NCBI GenBank assembly: GCA_013696965.1
Contig: JACCXN010000059.1
Span: forward strand, 1 to 36,323
DNA from: Bacteroidota bacterium
Lineage (GTDB): Bacteria > Bacteroidota > Bacteroidia > JACCXN01
Length of the DNA: 36,323 bases
Direction of reading: 5' to 3'
Part shown: piece by piece, positions 8,647-19,139 of the stretch
How the letters are laid out: each line of letters begins with the position of its first letter
Numbering within the stretch: position 1 is the stretch's first letter
The notes under the pieces: generated by a model
The model's database searches: none
Told to the model about the DNA's origin: nothing
What the model saw: only the letters and a program-made list of their open reading frames with translations
Position numbers and translations under genes: made by a program

Positions 8647-8654
8647 TACTTTTG
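8647..8654 (+). promoter_or_regulatory. Promoter -7 box for the dehydrogenase gene
   Basis: TACTTTTG matches TAnnTTTG exactly and lies 24 bases before the chosen ATG at 8679, giving a very short leader. Another TACTTTTG occurs at about 8564. The presence of the box argues against the TTG start at 8652, which overlaps it. Confidence 0.5.
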
Positions 8655-8678
8655 GAAAATATATTAACATTGGGCATT

Positions 8679-9761
8679 ATGTATACTTACGAATCATTAA
8701 GAAATTTTATTCTCACAGTATTTAAAAATATGGGATGTTCTGATGCTGATGCCTCTTTGGCTTCAGATGTGTTAATTTCAGCAGATTTGCGTGGTGTTGA
8801 TTCCCATGGGATAGCCCGTTTGATTGGATATCACAGACTTTGGGAGGCATCCAGAATAAATTCAAAACCACAGATCACTACCGTTCATGAAACCCTCAGT
8901 ACTGCTACCATTGATGGAGATGCAGGATTGGGACTTGTTGTGGGACCGGTGGCCATGCAAAAAGCCATTGAAAAAGCAAAAAATGTTGGAACAGGTTGGG
9001 TTGCGGTAAGAAATTCAAACCATTTTGGAATTGCTGGCTTTCATTCCATGATGGCCCTTGAACATGATATGATAGGTATTGCCTTAACCAATGCCAGCCC
9101 TCTTGTTGCTCCCACATTTTCTACAAAAAGAATGTTGGGTACAAATCCAATTTCAGTTTCTGTACCTGCCGGCCAGCAGCCTGCATTTGTGCTCGACATG
9201 GCCACAACAACCGCTGCTAACGGGAAACTGGAAATTCTGCAAAGAAAAAAAATGCTTGCACCAAATGGATGGATTCAGGATTCTAAGGGAAATACTACAA
9301 CAAGCCCCGATGGAGTGAAAGATGGGGGCGCTTTGCTTCCCCTGGGTGGAGATAGAGAACATGGTAGCCATAAAGGATATGGACTTGGAGCTGTTGTGGA
9401 TATTCTATCTGCAGTTTTATCCGGAGCAAATTATGGCCCCTGGGTTCCTCCATTTGTCGCTTTTCTGCAGCCTGATCCAAATCCGGTAGGCAAGGGGATA
9501 GGACATTTTTTTGGAGCCATGCGCATTGATGCATTCAGACCAGCAGGTGAGTTCAAAAACAACATGGACAACTGGATTAATGCTTTTCGCTCTGCACCTG
9601 TTGTTCTGGGTCATGAAAAAGTAATAATACCCGGTGATCCCGAAAGAGAATTAACCCAGGAAAGAATGAAATACGGAATTCCTTTGATTGATCCCGTGGT
9701 AAAAGATTTAAAGGCTTTGGCCAAAAAACTGAACATACCCTTCGAACCAGAAATTATTTAG
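8679..9761 (+). CDS. Malate/L-lactate dehydrogenase family oxidoreductase (Ldh_2)
   Basis: This 360-aa protein belongs to the NAD(P)-dependent malate/lactate/sulfolactate dehydrogenase family, which is unrelated to classical Rossmann-fold MDH. Family marks are ISADLRGVDSHGIARL (with the conserved Asp-Ser-His), AMQKAIEKAKNVGTGWVAVRNSNHFGIAG, TNASPLVAPTF, LGTNPISVSVP and HKGYGLGAVVDILSAVLSGA. The length fits the family (330-370). It probably oxidises a 2-hydroxy acid in the cytoplasm; the exact substrate cannot be read from sequence. ATG 8679 is preferred over TTG 8652 because the latter falls in a promoter-like box. The gene is single, closed by a strong terminator. Confidence 0.9.
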   Translation: MYTYESLRNFILTVFKNMGCSDADASLASDVLISADLRGVDSHGIARLIGYHRLWEASRINSKPQITTVHETLSTATIDGDAGLGLVVGPVAMQKAIEKAKNVGTGWVAVRNSNHFGIAGFHSMMALEHDMIGIALTNASPLVAPTFSTKRMLGTNPISVSVPAGQQPAFVLDMATTTAANGKLEILQRKKMLAPNGWIQDSKGNTTTSPDGVKDGGALLPLGGDREHGSHKGYGLGAVVDILSAVLSGANYGPWVPPFVAFLQPDPNPVGKGIGHFFGAMRIDAFRPAGEFKNNMDNWINAFRSAPVVLGHEKVIIPGDPERELTQERMKYGIPLIDPVVKDLKALAKKLNIPFEPEII

Positions 9762-9799
9762 CAAAGAACCGTTATTACAGATTGTTGTTGTTTAGAGTT

Positions 9800-9843
9800 A
9801 AGGCAAAGAAGGGCGGCAAAGCCGCCCTTCTTTGCCTTTTTTT
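9800..9843 (+). terminator. Strong terminator
   Basis: An 18-base perfect stem, AAGGCAAAGAAGGGCGGC with its complement, has the loop AAA and is followed by seven T. It lies about 40 bases after the dehydrogenase stop. Confidence 0.93.
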
Positions 9844-9857
9844 GCCCATTCATTGCT

Positions 9858-9894
9858 GTCATTCCGCATGAAGCGAAGCGTAATGCGGAATCTC
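9858..9894. repeat. Short palindromic repeat with GAAGCGAAGCG core
   Basis: ATTCCGCAT and ATGCGGAAT form a nine-base stem around GAAGCGAAGCGTA. A diverged copy with the same ATGAAGCGAAGCG core lies at 35988-36020, where the stem is broken. The form resembles REP-like interspersed palindromes. Confidence 0.6.
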
Positions 9895-10023
9895 TTTCTG
9901 GGCGCAGGAATTAAGGGCGAAGTCCATTTCTGAATTAAATCAATATTTTGGCGAACGATTATTAAACGATGACACACTTAATTAAGCACTCCCCCATTTC
10001 TCAATTCCTTTCCCAACTTTTCA

Positions 10024-10094
10024 GATCCTCCATCCTCCATCTTCCATCTTCCATCTTCCATCCTCCATCCTCCATCCTCCATCCTCCATCCTCA
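10024..10094. repeat. Heptanucleotide tandem repeat (CCTCCAT/CTTCCAT)
   Basis: About ten copies of a 7-bp unit, CCTCCAT with CTTCCAT variants, lie between the dehydrogenase terminator and the next gene. The 7-bp period is not a multiple of three, so the reading frames that cross it are artefacts. Copy number is likely to vary by slippage. Confidence 0.85.
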
Positions 10095-10172
10095 AATTCC
10101 AAAATCCCTCTAAATATTTTACAAATAATCCGTAACTTAATTTATGCAGAATTAAAGAAATAAAAATAAAAA

Positions 10173-10781
10173 GTGGAAGAATTTTTGTCCCAGTTCCAAT
10201 ACATTCCAATCTGGTTTAAAGTACTCTATACAAGCTTTGTGTTGGTGCTCATCCCTGTTTATTGGAAACATTACGGACCGGCTAACTTTCTTTGGTTTTC
10301 TGACATTTCGCTTTTTACACTTGCCTTTGCTTTATGGTTTCAAAGCAGCATACTAACAAGCATGATGGCCCTGGGAGTTCTGTTTCCTGAAATTGTTTGG
10401 AACATCGATTATTTTGCAAGGTTGATTTTCGGCAAAAAACTTATTGGATTAAGTCATTATATGTTTGAAAAGGACAAGCCTCTTTTTCTTAGGGCTTTAT
10501 CCTTATTTCATGTCATTATTCCCCCATTGCTTTTATGGATGTTAATGCTGTATGGCTATTCAGAAAACGCACCGTTTTTTCAAACAATTCTTGCCTGGAT
10601 TGTGCTTGCGGTATGTTATTTTTTCACAACACCATTAATGAATATCAATTGGGTATTTGGGCCAGGAAGTATACCGCAAAACAAAATTTCTCCAAAAATA
10701 TATTTTTTGCTTATCCTGTTATTCTTTCCCATTTGCATTTATCTGCCCATCCATTTCCTGCTGCGGTATATTTTTAATTAA
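10173..10781 (+). CDS. Conserved multi-pass membrane protein, uncharacterised
   Basis: The gene encodes 202 aa from GTG. Five or six hydrophobic segments are visible: VLYTSFVLVLIPVYW, ISLFTLAFALWF, SMMALGVLFPEIVW, LFHVIIPPLLLWMLMLYGY, ILAWIVLAVCYFF and YFLLILLFFPICIYLPIHFLL. The motifs HYGPANFLWFSDISL, MALGVLFPEIVWNID and NINWVFGPG, with conserved acidic and histidine residues in the membrane, resemble a widely distributed uncharacterised integral membrane family. No function is known. It is followed 219 bp later by another conserved membrane-anchored protein on the same strand, which may be a partner. Confidence 0.75.
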   Translation: MEEFLSQFQYIPIWFKVLYTSFVLVLIPVYWKHYGPANFLWFSDISLFTLAFALWFQSSILTSMMALGVLFPEIVWNIDYFARLIFGKKLIGLSHYMFEKDKPLFLRALSLFHVIIPPLLLWMLMLYGYSENAPFFQTILAWIVLAVCYFFTTPLMNINWVFGPGSIPQNKISPKIYFLLILLFFPICIYLPIHFLLRYIFN

Positions 10782-11000
10782 CTATCACAACTTCCCTGTG
10801 GAGAGTGTGGCATTTTGTATTCCTTCAATTTTACTTTTTTTGAGGAATTTCAAGGGCAAAACATCTTGAATTACAAATGGAATAGAAGGGGTGCATTTAT
10901 TTCATTTTGCATTGATATTCAGAGAAATAAAAGAAAACAGCTTCGGTTTTTTAACAACTGGCATTATATTCTTGAAAAGGATGGTATAAGACCAACTTTT

Positions 11001-11498
11001 ATGATAAGTGAGAATATCAAACTTCATCAGAACAGAAACTTTTATTCGAAGAAATGGAAATTAGAAACAATAATTTGGATAAGCATTGCTGTTTTACTTA
11101 GCATGGTTTTTTTGATAATTATTGGAGCGGGGCCATTAAGTAAAAAAACGATAGGCTCAAAAGAAGAAGGTTTTATAGTTGAATTGCAAACTATGCTTAG
11201 ATATAAGAGAGCGTTTTCTTTGAATTTTTCAGTAAATCCACCTTACCCTGGAAAAGATTATCGAATCAGGATCAACAAAGGTTTTTTAAAAAACATGTCA
11301 ACCATAAAAATAATGCCTGAACCAGAGGTTACATTTATCGGAAAGGATGATTATATTTTTTCTTTCAATATACCGGAACCTACTAAAGAAACCAGGATAG
11401 TTTTTTATTTGGAACCAGTAGTTACAGGCATAACAAAACTTATAGTAGTTCAGGAAAATGGAAAAGTCATGGAAACAGATGCTTTTATTTATCCCTGA
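11001..11498 (+). CDS. Membrane-anchored protein of unknown function
   Basis: This is a 165-aa protein from ATG 11001. A TTG at 10815 would add 62 residues of unremarkable sequence, so the ATG is preferred. One transmembrane helix (IIWISIAVLLSMVFLIIIGA, about 28-47) is followed by the GPLSKKTIGSKEEG segment and an extracytoplasmic beta-rich domain. The 'GaGPLS' after the helix and the following 'VELQTMLRY' resemble small uncharacterised proteins of Proteobacteria and Bacteroidota. I cannot assign a function. Its orientation and closeness to the membrane protein at 10173 suggest the two may act together. A small CCCTG/CAGGG hairpin overlaps the stop. Confidence 0.65.
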   Translation: MISENIKLHQNRNFYSKKWKLETIIWISIAVLLSMVFLIIIGAGPLSKKTIGSKEEGFIVELQTMLRYKRAFSLNFSVNPPYPGKDYRIRINKGFLKNMSTIKIMPEPEVTFIGKDDYIFSFNIPEPTKETRIVFYLEPVVTGITKLIVVQENGKVMETDAFIYP

Positions 11499-11557
11499 AA
11501 ACAGGGTATAAATTTTTATATAATAACCTGGAGTTCTTAAAAAAAAGTAAAAAAACA

Positions 11558-12309
11558 ATGGACAATAAAAAAGCAAAAATAATATTGGAACTTCCGGTTT
11601 TTTATACAAACACTGGATAGGGAATTCTATCCCCAGGATTTTAAACCAAAAGACTTCCTGGCTTATCACATTAAATTCTTTAAAACGGTGGAACTCAACA
11701 GCCCTTTTTACACCTTCCTAAAGCATCAACCTTTGAAAAATGGCGGGAGAAAGTACCTGCCGATTTTGTTTTTTCGGTTAAAGCAAACAGGTATATAACA
11801 CACATTAAAAAGCTTGTAGAACCGGCAGAACCCGTGGCTAATTTTTTGAAAATGCTGAAAAACTTGAAGATAAATTAGCAGTAGTCTTGCTTCAGCTCCC
11901 TCCATCCTTAAAATACAATTATGAAAGATTGGAAGTGTTTTTAAATACTTTACCTGTAAACTACTGCTGCACCTTCGAATTTCGAAATCACAGCTGGTAT
12001 AATAATGACTTGTATGATCTTCTGGAAAAACACAAGTGCGCGTTTTGTATTTATGAACTTGAGTACCATATGTCTCCAATTGTAATTACAGCTGATTTTG
12101 TTTATGTACGCCTACATGGCCCAAAAACCAAATATGCTGGAAATTATTCCGATGAGACATTGTCAGAATGGGCAGACAGAGCCAGGTTATGGCAAAAAAA
12201 TGGAAAAGATGTTTTTATTTATTTCGATAACGACCAAAATGCATATGCTGCTTATAATGCACTTAAGTTTTTGGAAATCCTGCAATACAGTAAAACCTTA
12301 AGCCATTAA
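11558..12309 (+). pseudogene. DUF72 (YecE-like) gene broken by four frameshifts
   Basis: The DNA encodes, in pieces, a DUF72 TIM-barrel protein: an IGTSGFLYKHWIG start, DFLAYHIKFFKTVELNSPFY, FEKWREKVPADFVFSVKANR, LAVVLLQLPPSLKYN, CTFEFRNHSWYN, DFVYVRLHGPKTKYAG and VFIYFDNDQNAYAAYNA. Each junction needs one base restored: after ATA near 11582, at GGAATTC near 11625, at the TTCC near 11717, and in the T-run near 11846. The last segment (11846-12309) is open. Four losses of the same kind in 300 bp mean either a dead gene or a locally poor assembly. DUF72 proteins are cytoplasmic and of unknown function. Confidence 0.85.
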
Positions 12310-12461
12310 AGTAAAGTTGATTTTCATTTCAATAAATTTAGAAGAAATGTTTTTTGCTCCAGGGGAAGAAACATTAAACGAATTATGGATCAATACTAAT
12401 GCCCAATTAATTGATTATGGCTACTGCCTATAGCACCAATGCATTCCATGTTTAGGGAAAA
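12310..12461. other. Intergenic region between the DUF72 relic and thiH
   Basis: Contains a 28-codon open frame at 12347-12433 (beginning MFFAPGEETL) with no recognisable family. No terminator for the thi operon is clear here. Confidence 0.4.
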
Positions 12462-13568
12462 TCAAATAGTATCCCAATCCTTCCAAACTGGCTCATAGCC
12501 CTGAGTCTTAAGCATAACAGCAATTTCATCAGGGGAGCGCTCATCGTTAATTTCGAACTGCTCCAGGGATTCCGGGTCAACGGCATATCCTCCGGGATTG
12601 GTTTTTGACCCTGCACTCATTGAAGTTATTCCCAGTTTAATAATGTTATCCCTAAAAGTTCTGCTTTCTCGTGTAGAAATGGATAGTTCAATTTCCTGGT
12701 TGAAAATTCTGTATGCGCAAATAAGTTGTACAAGTTCCCTGTCCTCCATAATTACTTTGGGTTGCATTACACCCTCTGCTGGTCTTAATCTTGGAAAAGA
12801 AATCGAATATTTTGTCCGCCAATAATTCTTCTCCAAATAGGAAAGATGCATTGCAGTGAAATAGGCATCCGTACGCCAATCTTCAAGCCCGAAAAGTACA
12901 CCAAGTCCCATTTTATATATTCCAGCCTGGCCTAACCTGTCAGCGGTTTGTAAGCGGTAATCGAAATTTGATTTTTTACCTTTAGGATGATGCGTTTTGT
13001 AGGTATCCTTGTGGTAGGTTTCCTGGTAAACAAGCACTGTATTAAGTCCTGTGCTTATTAAACGCTCATATTCGGGTTGTTCTAAAGGCTGTACCTCAAT
13101 TGCTATATGTGAAAAATGCGTCTTTATTAAATTAATTGCATGCTCCAGGTAATCCACCCCTACTGTTTTGTTAGCTTCCCCGGTTACGAGCAATACATGA
13201 TCATAACCTAAGGCTTTAATTGCTTTTACCTCCGAAAGTATCTGATCATCAGTCAGGGTAATTCTTTTGATTTTATTGTCAAGGCTGAATCCGCAGTAGG
13301 TACAAATGTTTTGGCATTCATTAGATAAATAAAGAGGCACATACATTTGAATGGTATTGCCAAATCTTTTTAATGTAAGTTGCCTGCTTTTGGCAGCCAT
13401 TTGTTCTAAATAAGGAGCAGCTGATGGGGATATAAGAGCTTTAAAATCCTCAAGGTTCAAGTGTGAGGTTTTGGAAAGTGCATATTCTACATCAGTTAAA
13501 GTTTTACTTAGAATTGAATTTTTCTCCTCATCCCAGCTGTGTTGATTGAATTTTTCTAAAAAGGTCAT
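12462..13568 (-). CDS. thiH: 2-iminoacetate synthase (tyrosine lyase) ThiH
   Basis: ThiH is a 368-aa radical-SAM enzyme that splits tyrosine into p-cresol and dehydroglycine, the glycine-derived donor for the thiazole ring. The [4Fe-4S] cluster motif CxxxCxxC is at C85, C89 and C92 (NECQNICTYCGF). Downstream motifs include HVLLVTGEANKTVG, IEVQPLEQPEY, VYQETYHKDTYKTHHPKGKK and SISFPRLRPAEG. Length matches E. coli ThiH (about 377). It is the last gene of the minus-strand thi operon, 50 bp after thiG. Use of ThiH rather than glycine oxidase ThiO is common in anaerobes and in many Bacteroidota. Confidence 0.96.
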   Translation of the reverse strand: MTFLEKFNQHSWDEEKNSILSKTLTDVEYALSKTSHLNLEDFKALISPSAAPYLEQMAAKSRQLTLKRFGNTIQMYVPLYLSNECQNICTYCGFSLDNKIKRITLTDDQILSEVKAIKALGYDHVLLVTGEANKTVGVDYLEHAINLIKTHFSHIAIEVQPLEQPEYERLISTGLNTVLVYQETYHKDTYKTHHPKGKKSNFDYRLQTADRLGQAGIYKMGLGVLFGLEDWRTDAYFTAMHLSYLEKNYWRTKYSISFPRLRPAEGVMQPKVIMEDRELVQLICAYRIFNQEIELSISTRESRTFRDNIIKLGITSMSAGSKTNPGGYAVDPESLEQFEINDERSPDEIAVMLKTQGYEPVWKDWDTI

Positions 13569-13618
13569 AAGGAATATTTCTTTGGAGCTTTGTATAGTTT
13601 AGCTTTTTGATTTAAAAT

Positions 13619-14386
13619 TCAATCCAAAAAACTGGTTAATGGACTACTTGCATGGGCTGTGTATATAGCTTGTCCCAATCGGGCCTCAAATGCCATTCTT
13701 CCTGCCTGTACTGCCATTTTAAATGCTATTGCCATTTGTATAGGATTTTGAGAAACTGCTATGGCTGTATTTACCAATACAGCATCAGCGCCCATTTCCA
13801 TAGCTTGGGCAGCATGAGAGGGAGCACCTAAGCCAGCATCAATAATTACTGGTACTTTGCTTTGTTCAATAATTATCTCAATAAATTTAACTGTAAGAAT
13901 TCCGTTATTGCTTCCAATTGGCGACCCAAGTGGCATTACAGCTGCAACTCCTACATCTTCAAGCCTTTTGCACAATACAGGATCTGCATGAATATAGGGC
14001 AAAACGATAAATCCTTTTTTTACAAGTTCTTCAGCAGCAATCAATGTTTCAATTGGATCTGGCATTAGGTATTTTGGATCAGGATGGATTTCCAGTTTAA
14101 GCCAGTTTGTTTCCAAAGCCTCACGAGCCATTTCAGCCGCAAATACAGCCTCTTTTGCCGTGCGAACACCAGAAGTGTTTGGTAAAAGGTTAAATTGAGA
14201 ATGAGTCAAATGTGTAAGAATATCATCCTTGCTGTTTGTCAAATCAACCCTTTTCAAGGCAACTGTAACAAGCTCAGAACCGGAGGCTAGCAATGCTTCT
14301 TCCATTAAAATGGAAGAACTGAATTTTCCGGTCCCGGTAAATAATCTTGATTCAAAAGTTTTATCTGCAATCTTCAATAGTGACAT
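13619..14386 (-). CDS. thiG: Thiazole synthase ThiG
   Basis: The gene encodes 255 aa, the normal length. ThiG condenses deoxyxylulose 5-phosphate, dehydroglycine and the sulfur of ThiS thiocarboxylate to form the thiazole phosphate, in the cytoplasm. Visible marks are [39 protein letters not shown] (this lysine fits the Schiff-base position of the family), [33 protein letters not shown] and [12 protein letters not shown]. It sits 4 bp after thiE and 50 bp before thiH, so translation with thiE may be coupled. Confidence 0.97.
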   Translation of the reverse strand: MSLLKIADKTFESRLFTGTGKFSSSILMEEALLASGSELVTVALKRVDLTNSKDDILTHLTHSQFNLLPNTSGVRTAKEAVFAAEMAREALETNWLKLEIHPDPKYLMPDPIETLIAAEELVKKGFIVLPYIHADPVLCKRLEDVGVAAVMPLGSPIGSNNGILTVKFIEIIIEQSKVPVIIDAGLGAPSHAAQAMEMGADAVLVNTAIAVSQNPIQMAIAFKMAVQAGRMAFEARLGQAIYTAHASSPLTSFLD

Positions 14387-14390
14387 GAGT

Positions 14391-15014
14391 CTAGTTTTTA
14401 ATATTTAACTTGTCAAGAAAAGCTTTAATTACTTTTCCCTTGTCTTCTGCCATGTTTATGGCCGAAGAAACTGCAATACCATGAACTCCTGTTGAAAGAA
14501 TTTCTTCTACATCCTCAGGTTTTATTCCACCTATGGCAACCAAGGGAACATTATGTTTTAGGCTTGTTGATATTTTTTTTAATCCCTCCATTCCAAGAAC
14601 AGGGCTTAGATTTTTTTTTGTGGAAGTAAATCTAAAAGGACCTAATCCTATATAATCAATTTCCAATTGTGATAATCGTTCAATGTCATCCATTGTATTT
14701 GCCGTTGCCCCAATAATAGGTCCATATCCAAGTATTTTCCTGGCCTTCTCCGGGCTCATGTCCCCAGCACCTAAATGCACTCCATCAGCATTAATTTTTA
14801 AGGCTACTTCTACATTGTCATTGATTATTAGTCGTGCATTGTACTTTTTACATATTTCTAAAGTTTCAGAAGCTGTTTTAAGCCATAAATCATAATTTAC
14901 TTCCTTCAACCTGAGTTGAACCCATTGTACACCATTTTTACAAGCTATTTCAGCTAATTCCGTATGGCTATAACCTGGAATGTCCTGTGTAATATAATGA
15001 AACCTTGAAATCAT
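14391..15014 (-). CDS. thiE: Thiamine-phosphate synthase ThiE
   Basis: This 207-aa protein joins HMP-PP to thiazole phosphate to make thiamine monophosphate. It keeps the substrate-binding marks of active ThiE: VQLRLKE (QxRxK), [12 protein letters not shown] (ND pair), [15 protein letters not shown], and the phosphate loop [19 protein letters not shown] in the form typical of Bacteroidota. The C-terminal [14 protein letters not shown] and GIAVSSAI complete the TIM barrel. It lies 45 bp after thiD and 4 bp before thiG. A second, less complete ThiE-like gene is present at 15841. Confidence 0.95.
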   Translation of the reverse strand: MISRFHYITQDIPGYSHTELAEIACKNGVQWVQLRLKEVNYDLWLKTASETLEICKKYNARLIINDNVEVALKINADGVHLGAGDMSPEKARKILGYGPIIGATANTMDDIERLSQLEIDYIGLGPFRFTSTKKNLSPVLGMEGLKKISTSLKHNVPLVAIGGIKPEDVEEILSTGVHGIAVSSAINMAEDKGKVIKAFLDKLNIKN

Positions 15015-15059
15015 TTGAATTTGTAAATTAATACTTTTAAATTTTTTTAATTTTTCACT

Positions 15060-15824
15060 TTAAACATTCAGCTTCCTTTTATGCACACCCAGCAATCCAC
15101 GTGCACTAATTAAATAATCAGCTACGTAAGCTTTAGCTTCAGCGCAGGCATCAGCAAGGTTTAACCCTTGTGCCAGGCCTGCTGTAATGGCTGAAGATAA
15201 GATACATCCTGTACCATGTTTTTCTGCATTTTCAAATTTCATAGACTCAAATTTAATGCTTTTCCCATCCACAAAAAGCCAGTCATTGGCCTGGTTGTCC
15301 TCTGAATGACCTCCTTTTAAAAACACAGCACAAAGTTTACTTAATTCAGCAATCCCCTCAATTGTCCCTGGCTTGGCAGAAATCATTTTCGCCTCCTCAA
15401 TATTGGGTGTAACAAGGAAAAGTTTACTGCAAATGGATTGGATTTTCTTGCTTTCTAAAATTGGATGAAAAGTAAAACCTGCACTGGCACTGATTATAGG
15501 ATCCCAAATAATTTTAGCGTCCCTGTTTTCACTTTTAAGTAAATCAACTATTTTCTCAAGTACATCAAGATTTTCTATTAATCCAATTTTTATAAAATCA
15601 AATAAAAAACGGTCGCTTAAAATTTTGATCTGGGCTACTATTTTTTCTTCAGAAACCCAATCAACACTTTCAAAACTCAAATCATTTTGAATAGTAATTG
15701 CAGAACAAACTCCTGTTGCATAAAGCCCATGCGCTTCAAAAGTTTTTATATCCGCAAGTATTCCAGCTCCTGCACTAGGGTCGAATCCTGCTACAGATAA
15801 TATATGTGGATTTACAGGTTCCAT
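15060..15824 (-). CDS. thiD: HMP/HMP-phosphate kinase ThiD
   Basis: This 254-aa ribokinase-fold enzyme phosphorylates hydroxymethylpyrimidine phosphate to the diphosphate. Motifs are SVAGFDPSAGAGILADIKTF near the N-terminus, AITIQND, VTPNIEEAKMIS, FLKGGHSE, and the anion-hole/catalytic motif KHGTGCILSSAITAGLAQG (GTGC at residues 204-207). The length fits the family. It is 16 bp downstream of the ThiE-like gene and 45 bp upstream of thiE in the operon. Confidence 0.95.
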   Translation of the reverse strand: MEPVNPHILSVAGFDPSAGAGILADIKTFEAHGLYATGVCSAITIQNDLSFESVDWVSEEKIVAQIKILSDRFLFDFIKIGLIENLDVLEKIVDLLKSENRDAKIIWDPIISASAGFTFHPILESKKIQSICSKLFLVTPNIEEAKMISAKPGTIEGIAELSKLCAVFLKGGHSEDNQANDWLFVDGKSIKFESMKFENAEKHGTGCILSSAITAGLAQGLNLADACAEAKAYVADYLISARGLLGVHKRKLNV

Positions 15825-15840
15825 TTGTTTTTATTTTTCT

Positions 15841-16506
15841 TTATTTTTCTTTATTTATATAATTTAGGCAGCTTTCATTCAACTTTTCAAAAGTCCTTAT
15901 TATATCACTGTATTCTTTTTGAATCCATAGTGTCCCAAAAATTGCCACACCATCAAATCCTGCATCATGTGCAGAATTTAAATTCTCTGATTTTACACCA
16001 CCTAATGCAAAAATTTCCGATTTCTCCGAATTGTTTTCATCTTTTTTATAATTATCCAAAAAGAGTTTAAGCTCTTGCAAATCAAAACCTGCCTTGTAAT
16101 TTTCTTTAGATATGCTGTCAAAAACCGGACTCAGAAACAAGTAATTGTAGGTGTCTGCATTTTCTATTAACTCGGACAATGAATGAAAAGAAGCAGAAAT
16201 TGATTTATTCCCTTTGGGTCGTAATAAATTGCTGAAAGTTTTCATTCTTGAAGCACTCCACTGGAAATGTTTTTTTGTAAAATGAATTCCAGCTAAATCA
16301 TATTTTTCCAACAACTTATGATGGGAATGAAGGACTATTTTACTGTGAAGATGTTCTGGTAATTGTTTCAAAAATAAATCAACTTCAGCCTCTGAATATC
16401 CTGGTTTTCTTAAATGAAACCGTTCCATACCACTATCGAAAAAACTACTGATAATTTCAGTTTCGTTTTTTATAGGTTCAGGATTGGAAATAACCACTAA
16501 CTTCAT
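15841..16506 (-). CDS. ThiE/TenI family protein, probably TenI-like
   Basis: The gene encodes 221 aa. The fold and order of strands match the thiamine-phosphate synthase superfamily (MKLVVISNPEP.., ERFHLRKPGYSEAE, DLAGIHFTKKHF, YLFLSPVFDSISKENY, FALGGVKSENLNSAHDAGFDGVAIFG). It lacks key ThiE residues: QxRxK is replaced by HLRKPG, the ND pair by HSHH, and the phosphate loop is diverged (LSPVFDSISK). B. subtilis TenI shows the same kind of loss and acts as a thiazole tautomerase, which would fit beside ThiG. Automated annotation would likely call it a second ThiE. It lies 14 bp after thiC and 16 bp before thiD. Confidence 0.85.
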   Translation of the reverse strand: MKLVVISNPEPIKNETEIISSFFDSGMERFHLRKPGYSEAEVDLFLKQLPEHLHSKIVLHSHHKLLEKYDLAGIHFTKKHFQWSASRMKTFSNLLRPKGNKSISASFHSLSELIENADTYNYLFLSPVFDSISKENYKAGFDLQELKLFLDNYKKDENNSEKSEIFALGGVKSENLNSAHDAGFDGVAIFGTLWIQKEYSDIIRTFEKLNESCLNYINKEK

Positions 16507-16520
16507 ACTTTAAAAAGAGT

Positions 16521-18748
<2,228 letters not shown>

Positions 18749-18761
18749 GAGATTGTTTTTT

Positions 18762-18962
18762 TTATCCACCCTGAGTGGCTTTGATAATAATGATTGTATC
18801 ATTTTCTTTTATTTGAAGTTCTTTCCACGAAGTCCGGGAAATTACTTTGTTATTTACTGCAACAGCAATGCCTTTTGGAGTGTCGATATTAAATTGCTCA
18901 AAGAGTAAGGCAAGGTTTTTTTCTGATCCAAGGTTAAATGATACTCCGTTTATAAGAATCAT
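18762..18962 (-). CDS. thiS: Thiamin sulfur carrier protein ThiS
   Basis: This 66-aa beta-grasp protein ends in the required Gly-Gly (KATQGG), the site of adenylation and thiocarboxylation. The pattern MILINGVSFNLG, IAVAVNNKVISRTSW and DTIIIIKATQGG is standard. It donates sulfur to ThiG. It is the first gene of the thi operon, about 60 bases after the TPP riboswitch hairpin, and is separated from thiC by the repeat array. The adenylating partner ThiF is not in the window. Confidence 0.95.
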   Translation of the reverse strand: MILINGVSFNLGSEKNLALLFEQFNIDTPKGIAVAVNNKVISRTSWKELQIKENDTIIIIKATQGG

Positions 18963-19021
18963 AATAGTAGATAATGAGTAAAAAACTTAATAATAACAAA
19001 ATTTACAGGGAGGGAAATAAA

Positions 19022-19049
19022 CAGGGAAACTGCTTCTGCTTATTCCCTG
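19022..19049 (-). promoter_or_regulatory. Hairpin competing with riboswitch P1
   Basis: In the transcript CAGGGAA (last bases of the aptamer) can pair with TTCCCTG 14 bases later. This would take bases from the 3' part of the TPP aptamer, so it may be the expression-platform switch. There is no T-run after it. That suggests control of translation of thiS, or an anti-aptamer helix, rather than a simple terminator. Confidence 0.55.
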
Positions 19050-19119
19050 CGACAGCATTATCTGCATCAGGTTCCAAGGGTATAATCTCAGTAACGCAAA
19101 AGCGAAACACCCCTATAAG
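19039..19119 (-). promoter_or_regulatory. TPP riboswitch (THI element)
   Basis: The minus strand shows the conserved thi-box parts in order: GGGGTG, TACTGAGATTATACCC, GAACCTGATGCAGATAAT and GCTGTCGCAGGGAA. CTTAT at the 5' end pairs with ATAAG at the 3' end to close P1. It precedes thiS and should lower expression of the whole thi operon when thiamine pyrophosphate is plentiful. Confidence 0.95.
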
Positions 19120-19131
19120 TTTTTGTTATCA

Positions 19132-19139
19132 CAAAGGTG
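19132..19139 (-). promoter_or_regulatory. Likely -7 box for the thi operon
   Basis: The minus strand reads TTGCACCTTTGTGATAAC; CACCTTTG is one base from TAnnTTTG. It would start transcription about 5-8 bases before the aptamer, which fits a riboswitch leader. The same box precedes the DUF3820 gene. Confidence 0.4.

Noticed and set aside
12347-12433. 28-codon reading frame beginning MFFAPGEETL
   Set aside because: Too short, no family likeness, no clear start signal; it may be a scrap of an older gene.
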